Positions 52,959 through 61,953 of a stretch of 64,000 nucleotides of DNA are shown here, one piece after another. The stretch comes from Fundicoccus_A sp052115865 (GTDB taxonomy: Bacteria > Bacillota > Bacilli > Lactobacillales > Aerococcaceae). Position numbers and translations under genes: made by a program. The number at the start of each line of letters is the position of its first letter. Position 1 is the stretch's first letter. The notes under the pieces were generated by a model. That model was not told where the DNA came from, ran no database searches, and worked only from the letters and a program-made list of their open reading frames with translations. The stretch spans positions 124,001 to 188,000 of the forward strand of contig NZ_JBQKME010000001.1 in assembly GCF_052115865.1 (NCBI RefSeq). Direction: 5' to 3'.

Positions 52959-54157
52959 GAGATTTTATTAGCGAAAGAGCCCTTAATATTCAAGAGTCAG
53001 GTATTCGACGTTTTTTTGAATTAGCCAATACCTACGATGATATTATTTCACTCGGAGTAGGGGAACCGGATTTTCCAACCCCTTGGCATGTTCGAGATGA
53101 AGCGATTTATGCCATTCAAAAAGGCAAAACTTTTTATACTTCTAATGCAGGTTTGATGGAACTCCGTGAGGCCATTGCGGATGAAGTAAAATTAAAAACG
53201 CAAACCAGCTATAATCCTAAAACGGAAATCATTGTCACTTGCGGAGGCTCAGAAGCCATCGATCTAGCCTTAAGGTCAACCATCAATCCAGGGGACGAAG
53301 TTATTTATTGTATGCCAGCCTATGTGACCTATGTTTCTTGTATTAAATTAGCAGACGGTATTCCGGTGGAAATCCATTTAAAAGAAGAAAATCAATTTCG
53401 CTTAACTGCCGATCAATTGCGAGCAGCCATTACGCCAAAAAGCAAAATTTTGATGCTGAATTATCCTAATAATCCAACTGGAGCGATTATGGAAAAAGAA
53501 GATTTGGAAGCTATTGCTGACCTTATCATCGAGCACGACCTCCTGGTGATTACCGATGAGATTTATTCAGAATTGACTTATTTGGATAAACCCCATGATA
53601 GCGTGATTTCACTTCCGGGAATGCGTGAGCGGACGATTTACATGAATGGATTTTCAAAAGCTTATGCTATGACCGGTTGGCGTCTGGGCTATCTATGTGC
53701 GCCGGATTATTTGACCAAACATATGGCGAAAGTCCATCAGGCAACCATCATGGCAGTCAGCACCATCAGCCAGTTTGCAGGGATTGAGGCGCTTCGAAAT
53801 GGCCAGGCTGACATTAATCAGATGCGCGAGTCCTACAATCAGCGCCGGAGATATTTAGTTTTAAGTTTAAGAGAAATGGGTTTACCGTGTTTTGAACCGC
53901 TCGGAGCCTTTTACGTGTTTCCAAATATTTCGCAGTTTGGCATGACCTCTGAGGAATTCGCTATGAAACTCATTGAGGACCAACATTTGGCGGTCATTCC
54001 GGGCAGTGTTTTCGGTGATTCCGGTGAGGGCTTCGTCCGTATTTCCTATGCTTATTCCATGAACCAACTGCGCGTGGCCATGGCCCGCCTAGCCGAATTT
54101 ATCGAAAAACTTCGGACAAGCGAAACCCAACCCCTTCAAACCCTTTTAAATAAATAA
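52955..54157 (+). CDS. pyridoxal phosphate-dependent aminotransferase (class I/II)
   Basis: 400 residues, fold type I. Key blocks: ISLGVGEPDFPTPWHVR, LNYPNNPTGA, VITDEIYSELTY with the cofactor-binding Asp and Tyr, and MNGFSKAYAMTGWRLGY with the Schiff-base Lys. It resembles the PatA/AspC-like group using aromatic or aspartate-type amino acids. Coupled to the Lrp-type regulator upstream. A degenerate 16-bp motif (54149-54164) covers the stop. Confidence 0.9.
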   Translation: MRDFISERALNIQESGIRRFFELANTYDDIISLGVGEPDFPTPWHVRDEAIYAIQKGKTFYTSNAGLMELREAIADEVKLKTQTSYNPKTEIIVTCGGSEAIDLALRSTINPGDEVIYCMPAYVTYVSCIKLADGIPVEIHLKEENQFRLTADQLRAAITPKSKILMLNYPNNPTGAIMEKEDLEAIADLIIEHDLLVITDEIYSELTYLDKPHDSVISLPGMRERTIYMNGFSKAYAMTGWRLGYLCAPDYLTKHMAKVHQATIMAVSTISQFAGIEALRNGQADINQMRESYNQRRRYLVLSLREMGLPCFEPLGAFYVFPNISQFGMTSEEFAMKLIEDQHLAVIPGSVFGDSGEGFVRISYAYSMNQLRVAMARLAEFIEKLRTSETQPLQTLLNK

Positions 54158-54165
54158 CGCCGTTT

Positions 54166-54202
54166 AAAAAGTCGCTAACGAATATTCGTCAGCGACTTTT
54201 TT
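54166..54202 (+). terminator. intrinsic terminator
   Basis: AAAAAGTCGCT pairs with AGCGACTTTTT around an ACGAATATTCGT loop that is itself palindromic. A-rich and T-rich ends allow function in both directions. Confidence 0.85.
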
Positions 54203-54263
54203 AAATATAAAAGGGGAGGTGGTGCCCAACCTCCTAACAACAAAGCAATAAACGCCAATTAAT

Positions 54264-54545
54264 TTAGCCCAAAGTTTCAATGACTTGAATTGCCATTGGA
54301 TTAACTAGGGTATAAAACAATTTAGTACCTTCGCGACGTGATGAAACAATGCCTGCTTCACGCATTTTGCTAATATGTTGAGACACGGTTGATTGAGATA
54401 AATTCAAACTCGTTTGAATAGTGCCGACATTTTGAACGCCATGTTTATAAAGAATTAAAGCGATTGAATAGCGAATCGGATGTGCGAGTAAACGGATGAC
54501 CGTCACTTTATCATTCAAGTCTTTTGTTTCAATATCAATCTCCAT
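54264..54545 (-). CDS. ArsR family winged-helix transcriptional regulator
   Basis: 93 residues, mostly one winged helix: LLAHPIRYSIALILYKHGVQNVGTIQTSLNLSQSTVSQHISKMREAGIVSSRREGTKLFYTLVN. No cysteine is present, so the classical ArsR/SmtB metal site is missing and it may respond to another cue. It is divergent from pepF with a 215-bp gap. No cotranscribed target gene. Confidence 0.88.
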   Translation of the reverse strand: MEIDIETKDLNDKVTVIRLLAHPIRYSIALILYKHGVQNVGTIQTSLNLSQSTVSQHISKMREAGIVSSRREGTKLFYTLVNPMAIQVIETLG

Positions 54546-54760
54546 CAGATAAACCTCCTCTTAGAATAATTTAATATAAGGATTCATTAATAATAACCCT
54601 AGTTTACCACATCCAATCCATAAGATAAAGATTGTATTAAAAAATGAAAAGAATATTCTAATTTATTGAAAAAATATCTTCTTGAACATTAATTAACTAG
54701 ACGTCATTCATCATTTTCGATATGATAGAAACATAATTTATAGATAGAGAAGGTGTCTGA

Positions 54761-56560
54761 ATGAGTCAAGCATTACCATTAAGAGAAGAATTACCCGTAG
54801 AACTAACATGGGATTTAAGCTTATTATTCCCATCACAAGCAGATTTTGAAACGGCCTTAAGTGAATTGAAAACGTCGATTGAGGCTTTTGCAAATAAATA
54901 TAAAGCTACAAACTTCGATAAAGAGACATTATTGAATGCTTTAATCGATTATGAAAACATTCAAGAAAAAGTTTATCCAATTTATGCCTACGGTAGCTTA
55001 GGTTACGAAGTGGATAAATTAAATCCCGTTTACGAACAAAACGAACTCACGTTAATGAATTTTAGCGAATGGTTTGGTCAAACCATGGCTTTTTTCCAAC
55101 CAGCGTTAGCTGAGTTGGATGCAGAGATATTTACTCAAGTGATCGAAGATCCAAAAGGGAGTCGTTATCAATATTACTTGAAGGAAATTGATCGTGTGAA
55201 GGGGCAGATGTTGAGTGAGGAAATTGAGGCCTTGTTGAGCGGTTTGCGCAGTTCGATTTTTAACCAATATCGTCTGTATGGCACCATGAAATTCCAAGAT
55301 TTTACCTTTGATGAATTTGTGGCGAATGGTGAAACATATGCGAATTCGTTTCCGGCTTTTGAAGGGGACTGGGAAGCCCACGCCAATCCGGAAATCCGCC
55401 ACAACGCTTGGAAGTCCTTCCACGATGGCTTACGTAAATTTGAAAATACTGCGGCGGCTAATTATATTAATCATGTTCAAACGGAAAAGAAAATGGCGAC
55501 CTTGCGCGGTTTTGAATCTGTGATTGATTATTTATTATTCGACCAACAAGTGACCAAAGATGCTTACCACCGCCAAATCGACGTGATTATGGAGAAATTT
55601 GGTCCCGTGATGCAACGCTATGCGAAATTATTACAAAAAGAACATGCTTTAGAAAAAATATCACTGGCGGACATTAAAATGTCATTTAGCACCGAAGATT
55701 CGGCAAAAATTTCGGTCGAAGAATCTCGTAAAATGATCGAAGATGCCTTCCAAATTATGGGCGACGAATATTTAAGTGTGGTAAAACAAGCTTTTGATGA
55801 GCGCTGGATTGATTATCCAATGAATAAAACTAAGTCTACTGGCGGATTCTGTTCAACCGTTTATAATGGACCTTCTTATATTTTGCTGAATTGGACGAGC
55901 TTGTTGAGTGAAGTATTGGTTCTCGCCCACGAATTAGGTCATGCAGGACATTTTAACTTAACTAACAAAAACCAATCTGTTTTAACACCAGCAGTGAGTA
56001 CTTATTTTGTTGAAGCACCATCAACGGCCAACGAAGTGATTATGTGCCAATATTTATTGAATCAGCCGATCGAAGACAAGCAAAAACAAATTTTAATCGC
56101 AGAATTTATTTCACGGACTTACTTCCATAATATGGTGACTCACTTATTGGAAGCCGACTTCCAGCGTAAAGTTTACACAGCCGTTGACGCCGGTGAATTA
56201 CTAAATGCGGCTCGCTTAAACGATTTCTTCCGTGGAACTTTGGAAGCTTTCTGGGGTGACGCCGTTGAAGTTAATCCGGGCGCTGAATTAACATGGATGC
56301 GTCAACCACACTATTTCATGGGGCTTTATCCTTATACTTATTCTGCCGGCTTAACGATTGGTACCCAAATCGGCCAACGCATTGCAGCTAAAGATGAAGA
56401 TGCGATTAGTAAATGGTTGGACGTCTTGAGAGCGGGCGGAACGAAAACGCCACTGGAATTAGCCGACATGGCAGACGTTTCTATGCACGACGAGCAAGCC
56501 CTGCTGTCCGCGATTGGCTACGTTGACCAGTTATTGGATCAAATTGAAAGTTTGGCCTAA
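54761..56560 (+). CDS. pepF: oligoendopeptidase F (M3B)
   Basis: 599 residues, cytoplasmic zinc metallopeptidase of the thimet family. The zinc site HELGH is at residues 390-394 (VLAHELGHAGHF) and a downstream Glu in STANEVIM is the third ligand. Length and the GFCSTVYNGPSYILLNWTS substrate block match PepF of lactic acid bacteria, which cleaves peptides of 7-17 residues. Start after AGAAGGTGTCTGA. A 14-of-16 motif copy lies in the coding region at 55130-55145. Confidence 0.92.
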   Translation: MSQALPLREELPVELTWDLSLLFPSQADFETALSELKTSIEAFANKYKATNFDKETLLNALIDYENIQEKVYPIYAYGSLGYEVDKLNPVYEQNELTLMNFSEWFGQTMAFFQPALAELDAEIFTQVIEDPKGSRYQYYLKEIDRVKGQMLSEEIEALLSGLRSSIFNQYRLYGTMKFQDFTFDEFVANGETYANSFPAFEGDWEAHANPEIRHNAWKSFHDGLRKFENTAAANYINHVQTEKKMATLRGFESVIDYLLFDQQVTKDAYHRQIDVIMEKFGPVMQRYAKLLQKEHALEKISLADIKMSFSTEDSAKISVEESRKMIEDAFQIMGDEYLSVVKQAFDERWIDYPMNKTKSTGGFCSTVYNGPSYILLNWTSLLSEVLVLAHELGHAGHFNLTNKNQSVLTPAVSTYFVEAPSTANEVIMCQYLLNQPIEDKQKQILIAEFISRTYFHNMVTHLLEADFQRKVYTAVDAGELLNAARLNDFFRGTLEAFWGDAVEVNPGAELTWMRQPHYFMGLYPYTYSAGLTIGTQIGQRIAAKDEDAISKWLDVLRAGGTKTPLELADMADVSMHDEQALLSAIGYVDQLLDQIESLA

Positions 56561-56596
56561 TATTACAGTCTCATTACAATTGTAACATTTCATTTA

Positions 56597-56612
56597 AATA
56601 AATATCTTTGCA
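56597..56612 (-). repeat. 16-bp dispersed motif, two mismatches
   Basis: AATAAATATCTTTGCA in the 3' region of pepF, in the downstream orientation and before the terminator. Confidence 0.55.
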
Positions 56613-56637
56613 TGACAACTAAGTAACAAGATGAAAC

Positions 56638-56683
56638 AAGTGAGTTAAAGCTAGATAACATCTAGCCTAACTCGCTTTTTTTG
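56638..56683 (+). terminator. intrinsic terminator of pepF
   Basis: AAGTGAGTTA...GCTAGAT pairs with ATCTAGC...TAACTCGCTT around AAC, followed by a T-run. Confidence 0.8.
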
Positions 56684-56760
56684 TTGGCAAAATGATGTAT
56701 GATTAGCTAGCAAACATAAATTGGTTCATTTTTTGAATCAAACAAGGAGAGTTACTACTT

Positions 56761-57933
56761 ATGAGAAAAAGTTTGAAAATAGCTGTTGCTGCCGTTACAT
56801 TATCTGTAGCAACAATGAGTATGCCATTTGCTTCTGCCGCTAACTGGGTTAGCCGTTCGGACGAAGAAGTTGCTGCATCCGTTAATAATGCCATTCAAAC
56901 AAATAATTCAATATATATCATTCAATGGGGTGATACATTAAGCTCCATCAGCCGCGCCACTGGATTATCTGTTTCTGAGTTAGCACAAGTTAACCAAATT
57001 GCAAACCCAGATTTTATTTTAGCGGGAGCTGTATTATTCTTTAATAATGTGAATCATACAATGACATACGTTGATCAAACAGGTGCTCACGATACTTATA
57101 CCGTTGAAAACGACGCCGTTGTTGACCAAGAAATCGTATGGGAAGAACCGACTTACACAGAAGAAGTTGCAGAAGTTACTGAACCTGAATACGTAGTTGA
57201 AGATACAACTGAATGGGTTCCTGAAGAAACTGTAGAAGAAGACACAGCTTGGGAAGAAGTTGTGGTTGAAGAACCAGTTATTGGAGAGCCGGTTGAAGAA
57301 GACCTTGTGGTTGAAGAACCTGCTTGGGAAGAGCCTGCCGTTGAAGAGGAAGTTCCAGTTTGGGAAGAAGAACCTGTTGTCGAAGAACCAGTAGAAGAAG
57401 AAACTGAAATTGAAGTTCCTGTTGAGGAAGTTCCTGTAGAAGAGGAACCAGTTGAGGAAGTTCCAGTTGAAGAAGTTCCTGTTGAGGAGCCTGAAATCGA
57501 AGAACCCGTTATTGAGGAACCTGTAGTAGAGGAGCCCGTTGTTGAGGAACCTGTAGTAGAGGAGCCCGTTGTTGAAGAGCCAGTCATCGACGAACCAGTA
57601 GTTGAAGAACCTGTTGAAGAAACACCGACAGAAGATCCAGCTTCATATGGCCGTCCATTAACAGTCGAAGCAACAGCTTATTCACGTAACGAAGCTGGAC
57701 TCAGCAATTTCACTGCTAACGGAACGGACTTACGTGTGAACGGCGCTGTTATTGCGGTTGACCCAACCGTTATCCCGCTAGGCACAACTGTTTACGTCCC
57801 TGGCTACGGCTACCTAACTGCCGCTGACACAGGTGGCGCCATCAAAGGCAACAAAATCGACATCCACATGGAAAATCTAGATGACGTTTACCAATTCGGT
57901 CGTCAAACAATTACCATTTATATCGTCGACTAA
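56761..57933 (+). CDS. secreted LysM and 3D domain cell wall protein
   Basis: 390 residues. Signal peptide of about 27 residues (PFASA|AN), one LysM domain (about 47-92; YIIQWGDTLSSISRATGLSVSELAQVN), then a roughly 180-residue linker of degenerate Glu-Pro-Val repeats (VEEPVVEEP type), and a C-terminal 3D domain (about 300-390) with the Asp triad in VIAVDPTVIPLGT, AADTGG and KIDIHM. This layout matches YocH/Rpf-like muralytic enzymes. The repeated codons of the linker could change copy number between strains. Confidence 0.88.
   Translation: MRKSLKIAVAAVTLSVATMSMPFASAANWVSRSDEEVAASVNNAIQTNNSIYIIQWGDTLSSISRATGLSVSELAQVNQIANPDFILAGAVLFFNNVNHTMTYVDQTGAHDTYTVENDAVVDQEIVWEEPTYTEEVAEVTEPEYVVEDTTEWVPEETVEEDTAWEEVVVEEPVIGEPVEEDLVVEEPAWEEPAVEEEVPVWEEEPVVEEPVEEETEIEVPVEEVPVEEEPVEEVPVEEVPVEEPEIEEPVIEEPVVEEPVVEEPVVEEPVVEEPVIDEPVVEEPVEETPTEDPASYGRPLTVEATAYSRNEAGLSNFTANGTDLRVNGAVIAVDPTVIPLGTTVYVPGYGYLTAADTGGAIKGNKIDIHMENLDDVYQFGRQTITIYIVD
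57275..57630 (+). repeat. intragenic Glu-Pro-Val repeat region
   Basis: Codons for V-E-E-P and close variants repeat without a fixed period. A near-perfect 30-bp duplication (GTTGTTGAGGAACCTGTAGT...) occurs around 57510-57570. It forms an acidic, extended wall-spanning linker. Confidence 0.75.
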
Positions 57934-57936
57934 TAA

Positions 57937-57952
57937 AATAAATATCACTGCA
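57937..57952 (-). repeat. 16-bp dispersed motif, one mismatch
   Basis: AATAAATATCACTGCA just after the LysM-3D gene stop and abutting its terminator; only the last base differs. Confidence 0.8.
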
Positions 57953-57953
57953 A

Positions 57954-57991
57954 AAAGCCCGTGTATCTTTGATAAAATGCACGGGTTTTTT
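57954..57991 (+). terminator. intrinsic terminator
   Basis: AAGCCCGTG pairs with CACGGGTTT around a 16-base loop, followed by T residues. Confidence 0.82.
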
Positions 57992-58094
57992 GCGTTATTT
58001 ATTTAAAAGAGAAAAATTTAATAAATAAAATAATGGAAATCGCGTTTTTTTTACGTATATATGAGTAAGGACTTAAAAAGGAGGTTGCTTACTG

Positions 58095-59060
58095 ATGATC
58101 ATTAAAACGCAAGAATATCAGTGGTTAGAAGAGTTACAATGTCGATTGGCGTTAACCAAGTTGGAAGAAAAGGAGATATTTATTCAAAGGGTTGGGTTTG
58201 AGGGAGAGCTTGAGGCGTTTAAACTGATTTCGGAATATAAACAGCACGATTGGCAATTGCTGAGTGGGCTACGGTTTACTCAGGGAATGTCGGAGATTCA
58301 GGTGGATTTGTTGCTGATTACGCAAGTGGGTTGGGTTATGTTTGAAGTGAAAAATTATGATTCGAATTATCACTATCGTGATGGGAAATGGCTGGTGAAT
58401 GGCTTGCCTAAAACGCGAGATGATTTTGCTCAGTTGAATCGGACGTTGGCGATTTTGAAAAACGTCCATCAGCGAATTGGGGCTAGCGGTGAATTAAGTG
58501 GGAAATTGTTGTTCATTAATGAATCGGATACTGTTGAAATTGAAGGCGCTGAACCTGCTTTGTTTATAAAAAGGGCGAAACTCAAGGATTTCATGCGGCG
58601 GTTGGGCGAAGATTGTTTAAATTACTTGGATAATACGCATCAGATTGCAGTTGAGGCGAATTGGCTGAATGCCCACAGTGAGCCCGATTTGCATTTGCGG
58701 TCATTAACGGATGAGCGTTATGACAAAATGCGCAAAGGGATTTATTGTTGTCGTTGTGCGAGCTTTCATATTCAGTTTGAGCGCTATCATATTTGCTGCG
58801 AGTCGTGTGGTGCGGTTGAAGCGGCTGAAAAAGCTATCTTGCGGACGATTTGTGGTTATGGGATTTTGTTTCCGTATAAGCATTTAAACACTAGGGAGGT
58901 TTATAGTGTTTTTGGGGGACAAGTGCAGTATCGGCGCGTTAAAAAAATATTGAATAAATATTTTCAACGAAATGCATCGCAAGCGGGTTTTATTAATCCC
59001 GTTAAGAATTTTGAATATCAATTTGGTCATGTTAAATTTCATTATAACGACCATTTATAA
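58095..59060 (+). CDS. NERD domain-containing protein
   Basis: 321 residues. The N-terminal NERD (nuclease-related) domain, about 25-135, has EIQVDLLLITQVGWVMFEVKNYDSNY, with the Asp and the ExK pair of the PD-(D/E)XK-like fold. The C-terminal part contains CCRCASFHIQFERYHICCESCG, a probable zinc ribbon. Function unknown; NERD proteins are suspected nucleases in DNA processing or defence. An imperfect dispersed-motif copy lies at 58169-58184. Confidence 0.78.
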   Translation: MIIKTQEYQWLEELQCRLALTKLEEKEIFIQRVGFEGELEAFKLISEYKQHDWQLLSGLRFTQGMSEIQVDLLLITQVGWVMFEVKNYDSNYHYRDGKWLVNGLPKTRDDFAQLNRTLAILKNVHQRIGASGELSGKLLFINESDTVEIEGAEPALFIKRAKLKDFMRRLGEDCLNYLDNTHQIAVEANWLNAHSEPDLHLRSLTDERYDKMRKGIYCCRCASFHIQFERYHICCESCGAVEAAEKAILRTICGYGILFPYKHLNTREVYSVFGGQVQYRRVKKILNKYFQRNASQAGFINPVKNFEYQFGHVKFHYNDHL

Positions 59061-59669
59061 CTTTGATGATTATCTTTGAAATTGAAATTGAAATGGGAAT
59101 GGAAATAGGAAAAATTTGAAAAAGTTAGCTTTTGAGAGAGAATATATTGTAAAAAGTTTTTAGATTTATTAACGAGTACCCAAAGTGACCCTCGTTTTTG
59201 TGACAAGTACCCAAAGTGTCCCTCGTTTTTGTGACGAGTACCCAAAGTGTCCCTCGTTTTTGTGACGAGTACCCAAAGTGTCCCTCGTTTTTTTAACGAG
59301 TACCCAAAGTGTCCCTCGTTTTTTTAACGAGTACCCAAAGTGTCCCTCGTTTTTGTGACGAGTACCCAAAGTGTCCCTCGTTTTTGTGACGAGTACCCAA
59401 AGTGTCCCTCGTTTTTGTGACGAATACCCAAAGTGTCCCTCGTTTTTGTGACGAGTACCCAAAGTGTCCCTCGTTTTCTCAACGAGTCCCCAAAGTGCCC
59501 CTCGTTTTTTCAACGAGTACCCAAAATAGCCTCGTTTCCCAAACGAGGCTTAATCATTCCCCTGTTTCACCCACAAAATCCAAAATCCCACTCAATACCC
59601 CACCAACATTTTCATTCTTTCACTCCTAAAAATCTGCTATACTACTAACTGTTAGTATTTAAGAAAGAA
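59061..59669. other. gene-free region holding array G
   Basis: A purine-rich stretch (59080-59150) precedes array G; a C-rich, G-poor stretch (59560-59605) follows. A promoter with CTGCTATACTAC lies near 59632. Open frames on both strands are translations of the 31-bp repeat. Confidence 0.75.
59174..59550. repeat. tandem hairpin array G (31-bp period, about 12 units)
   Basis: The unit is GAGTACCCAAAGTGTCCCTCGTTTTTGTGAC, written GAGTACCC...GTCCCTCG plus GTTTTTGTGAC. GAG starts lie exactly 31 bp apart from 59174 to 59515. The closing arms AACGAG/CTCGTT form a short stem around the conserved TACCCAAAGTGTCC loop. Units 2-10 are almost identical. Confidence 0.92.
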
Positions 59670-60593
59670 GTGATCATCATTCGCTCGAAAAAACGCAAAA
59701 ATAACCAATCTGAAACCAAACACATGACCCACTATCAAGTTGAACAAGAAACCGAGCTCCTACAATTTTTACTGGACACCTTTCAACCACAACAAAGTCG
59801 GACAGCCATCAAAAAAATGTTAACTCGTGAACAAGTACACATCGACGGGCAACCCATTACACAGCACAATCATCCACTTAAGCCAGGGCAAACCATTGGC
59901 ATCATCAACCAAAAACGTGCCAAACAAAAAACAGCACTGACTGAAATTCCGATTCTTTACGAAGATGATACCCTCATCGTCATTGACAAACCTGCGGGCA
60001 TCTTATCCATTGCTGCCAATGATCCAAAAGCTGAAACTGCTTACAAGCAACTGACCGACTATGTTAAAATCCAAGACAGCAAAAACCGAATCTTTATTGT
60101 TCATCGCCTTGACCGAGATACATCCGGCGTCATGCTGTTTGCTAAAACAGCAGAAGCCAAAGAATTACTTCAAGCCAACTGGCAGAAATCAGTGTCTGAA
60201 CGCCAATACACGGCTGCTGTCATCGGCCACGTCGCCAAGAAAAAAGACACTATTGAATCTTGGTTGTCTCAAAATAAAAACATGCAAATTTATTCGACAC
60301 CTTTTGATAATGGCGGCAAACACGCAGTCACGCACTACCAAGTTATCCAACAAAACAAACAATACAGCCTTTTGGAAGTCCACCTAGATACCGGCCGCAA
60401 AAACCAAATCCGCGTCCACATGCAGTCCGTCGGCCATCCCGTTGTCGGCGACAGCAAATACGGCGGCAAATCCAGCGCCCTCAAGCGCCTCGGCCTACAC
60501 GCCAACACACTCGCCTTCACCCACCCATTGACCCACGAAAAAATGTCCTTTAGCTCAAAAGTCCCAAACAGCTTTTTTCAATTAACCAAATAA
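59670..60593 (+). CDS. RluA/RluD family RNA pseudouridine synthase
   Basis: 307 residues as given from GTG 59670. An N-terminal S4-type RNA-binding part (about 20-85) is followed by the catalytic domain with VIDKPAGILS, the RluA motif HRLDRDTSGVMLFAK containing the catalytic Asp, and LDTGRKNQIRVHM. It isomerises uridine in rRNA or tRNA; the target position cannot be told. The start is uncertain: GTG 59670 is very close to AAGAAAGAA, and ATG 59724 is the alternative. Confidence 0.87.
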   Translation: MIIIRSKKRKNNQSETKHMTHYQVEQETELLQFLLDTFQPQQSRTAIKKMLTREQVHIDGQPITQHNHPLKPGQTIGIINQKRAKQKTALTEIPILYEDDTLIVIDKPAGILSIAANDPKAETAYKQLTDYVKIQDSKNRIFIVHRLDRDTSGVMLFAKTAEAKELLQANWQKSVSERQYTAAVIGHVAKKKDTIESWLSQNKNMQIYSTPFDNGGKHAVTHYQVIQQNKQYSLLEVHLDTGRKNQIRVHMQSVGHPVVGDSKYGGKSSALKRLGLHANTLAFTHPLTHEKMSFSSKVPNSFFQLTK

Positions 60594-60604
60594 ATATCAC
60601 TGCT
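60589..60604 (-). repeat. 16-bp dispersed motif, exact copy
   Basis: AATAAATATCACTGCT overlapping the TAA stop (60591-60593) of the pseudouridine synthase gene, followed directly by the ribosome binding site of the next gene without a terminator. Confidence 0.88.
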
Positions 60605-60626
60605 TTAAGCAAGGAGGAATCGACAC

Positions 60627-61952
60627 ATGCGACAAAGTCAAACCGTACTACAATTTTGGGGTGGTTTAAATACCATCGGGGGAAATATCATCAGCATTCA
60701 ATATGAAAACTATCGAATCATTACCGATTTTGGTGCTTTAGCGGGTGTAAACAGTGATATTTTGACAGAAGAAGCAGACCTGGCTGACTTGATTGATACA
60801 AATAAAGTTGCTGCGATTCCAGCCTTATATAGTCGCGAGCGCCTCGGCAGTCACTCGCTTCCAAGCTTTGAAGAATCTGAAATCAAGACCATTATTTGTT
60901 TATCGCATTTGCACTTAGACCACCTTGGTAGCTTTGCCCAATTGCCAGCCGAAATACCAGTTTATGCCTTAGAAGAAGCTGTGAATTTTTATCACCAGTT
61001 AGCAGAACAGCAGTTATTACCTACTTATAAGGTCAATTGGCAAGCAGTTACGCCTCGCGAAACCATCACATTTGGACCATTCACCATTACGTTCCATCCA
61101 AGTGATCATGATACTTTGGGAGTCGCAGCGATATTTATTCAAACGCCAGAAATAAAAATTATTTATTCGGGGGATTTGAGGGTGACGGGTTTTCATGCGG
61201 ACGAGGTTTACGACTGGGCGTTGGAGGGGCGTGCCTGGGAGGTGGATGTGCTATTGCTTGAAGGGACGTCGTTTTCGTCGCTTGGGCGGCCGGTGAATTC
61301 TGTGGATGAGCGTTTGGATGCAATCATCCATCGCTTGAAAGCTCCAACTGAGACCAAATTAATGCAGGAAATAGCAGCGATGTTGCAACAATATTCTGAT
61401 AAAGTGTTCGTCTTTAATGGCTATCCGCAAAATATGGAAAGAATTTATTATTTAGGGGAAGTGGCGGCGCACCAACACCGTCAATTGGTTCTAGATCCGC
61501 GCTACTACGCCTTATATCAATACCAATACGGCGAAAAAACTTGGGTGCAGCCAATAGGAGACGGTGGCGTCGCTTTAGAAAATATTCAAGCGAATCCACA
61601 ACATTATGTCGTGCAAGTGGATTATGATGCACATGACTTTATTTTTGATATTCCTGCAGGTATTTATTTGCATTCGAACGGAGTGCCTTTGGGGAGTTTT
61701 GATCCGGAATATGAACCGTTTGTGAAAAAAATCCACGAGGCAGGATGGTTGTTTGTTGATGCTAATGTGTCGGGGCATGCTTATCCAGCGGATTTGATTC
61801 AGTTAGCTTATTTAATCAAGCCGAAGCTTGTCGTGCCTTGGCATTCTTTCCAACCGGAAGTCATGACTGCAGAACTAGAAAAATATGGCTTGGCGACTTG
61901 GTTACCGACCTACGAAAAAGAGTACAAAGAACTACCAGGATTGGAGGAGTAA
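60627..61952 (+). CDS. MBL fold metallo-hydrolase (RNase J-like superfamily)
   Basis: 441 residues. The metallo-beta-lactamase motif HLHLDH is at residues 94-99 (CLSHLHLDHLGS), with PSDHDTLG and IIYSGDLRVTGFH as later metal ligands and PKLVVPWHSFQPE as the C-terminal His motif. The insertion after the first half resembles the beta-CASP group (KVFVFNGYPQNMERIYYLG), so RNA or DNA hydrolysis is possible but unproven. Start after AAGGAGGAATCGACAC. It ends one base before the 5'-nucleotidase start. Confidence 0.83.
   Translation: MRQSQTVLQFWGGLNTIGGNIISIQYENYRIITDFGALAGVNSDILTEEADLADLIDTNKVAAIPALYSRERLGSHSLPSFEESEIKTIICLSHLHLDHLGSFAQLPAEIPVYALEEAVNFYHQLAEQQLLPTYKVNWQAVTPRETITFGPFTITFHPSDHDTLGVAAIFIQTPEIKIIYSGDLRVTGFHADEVYDWALEGRAWEVDVLLLEGTSFSSLGRPVNSVDERLDAIIHRLKAPTETKLMQEIAAMLQQYSDKVFVFNGYPQNMERIYYLGEVAAHQHRQLVLDPRYYALYQYQYGEKTWVQPIGDGGVALENIQANPQHYVVQVDYDAHDFIFDIPAGIYLHSNGVPLGSFDPEYEPFVKKIHEAGWLFVDANVSGHAYPADLIQLAYLIKPKLVVPWHSFQPEVMTAELEKYGLATWLPTYEKEYKELPGLEE
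61124..61139 (+). repeat. 16-bp dispersed motif, two mismatches, inside the MBL gene
   Basis: CGCAGCGATATTTATT within the coding sequence (AAIFI). Confidence 0.45.
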
Positions 61953-61953
61953 T

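Noticed and set aside
57153..57587. 144-residue Ser/Thr/Gly-rich ORF opposite the LysM-3D gene
   Set aside because: Antisense shadow of the Glu-Pro-Val repeat region; no ribosome binding site.
59169..59648. ORFs on both strands across array G
   Set aside because: A 31-bp repeat read in all frames gives 31-residue peptide periods; not genes.
31312..60604. Motif copies as integron attC sites or IS target duplications
   Set aside because: No integrase, no attC-like R/L box structure, and copies are single 16-bp units rather than palindromic sites.
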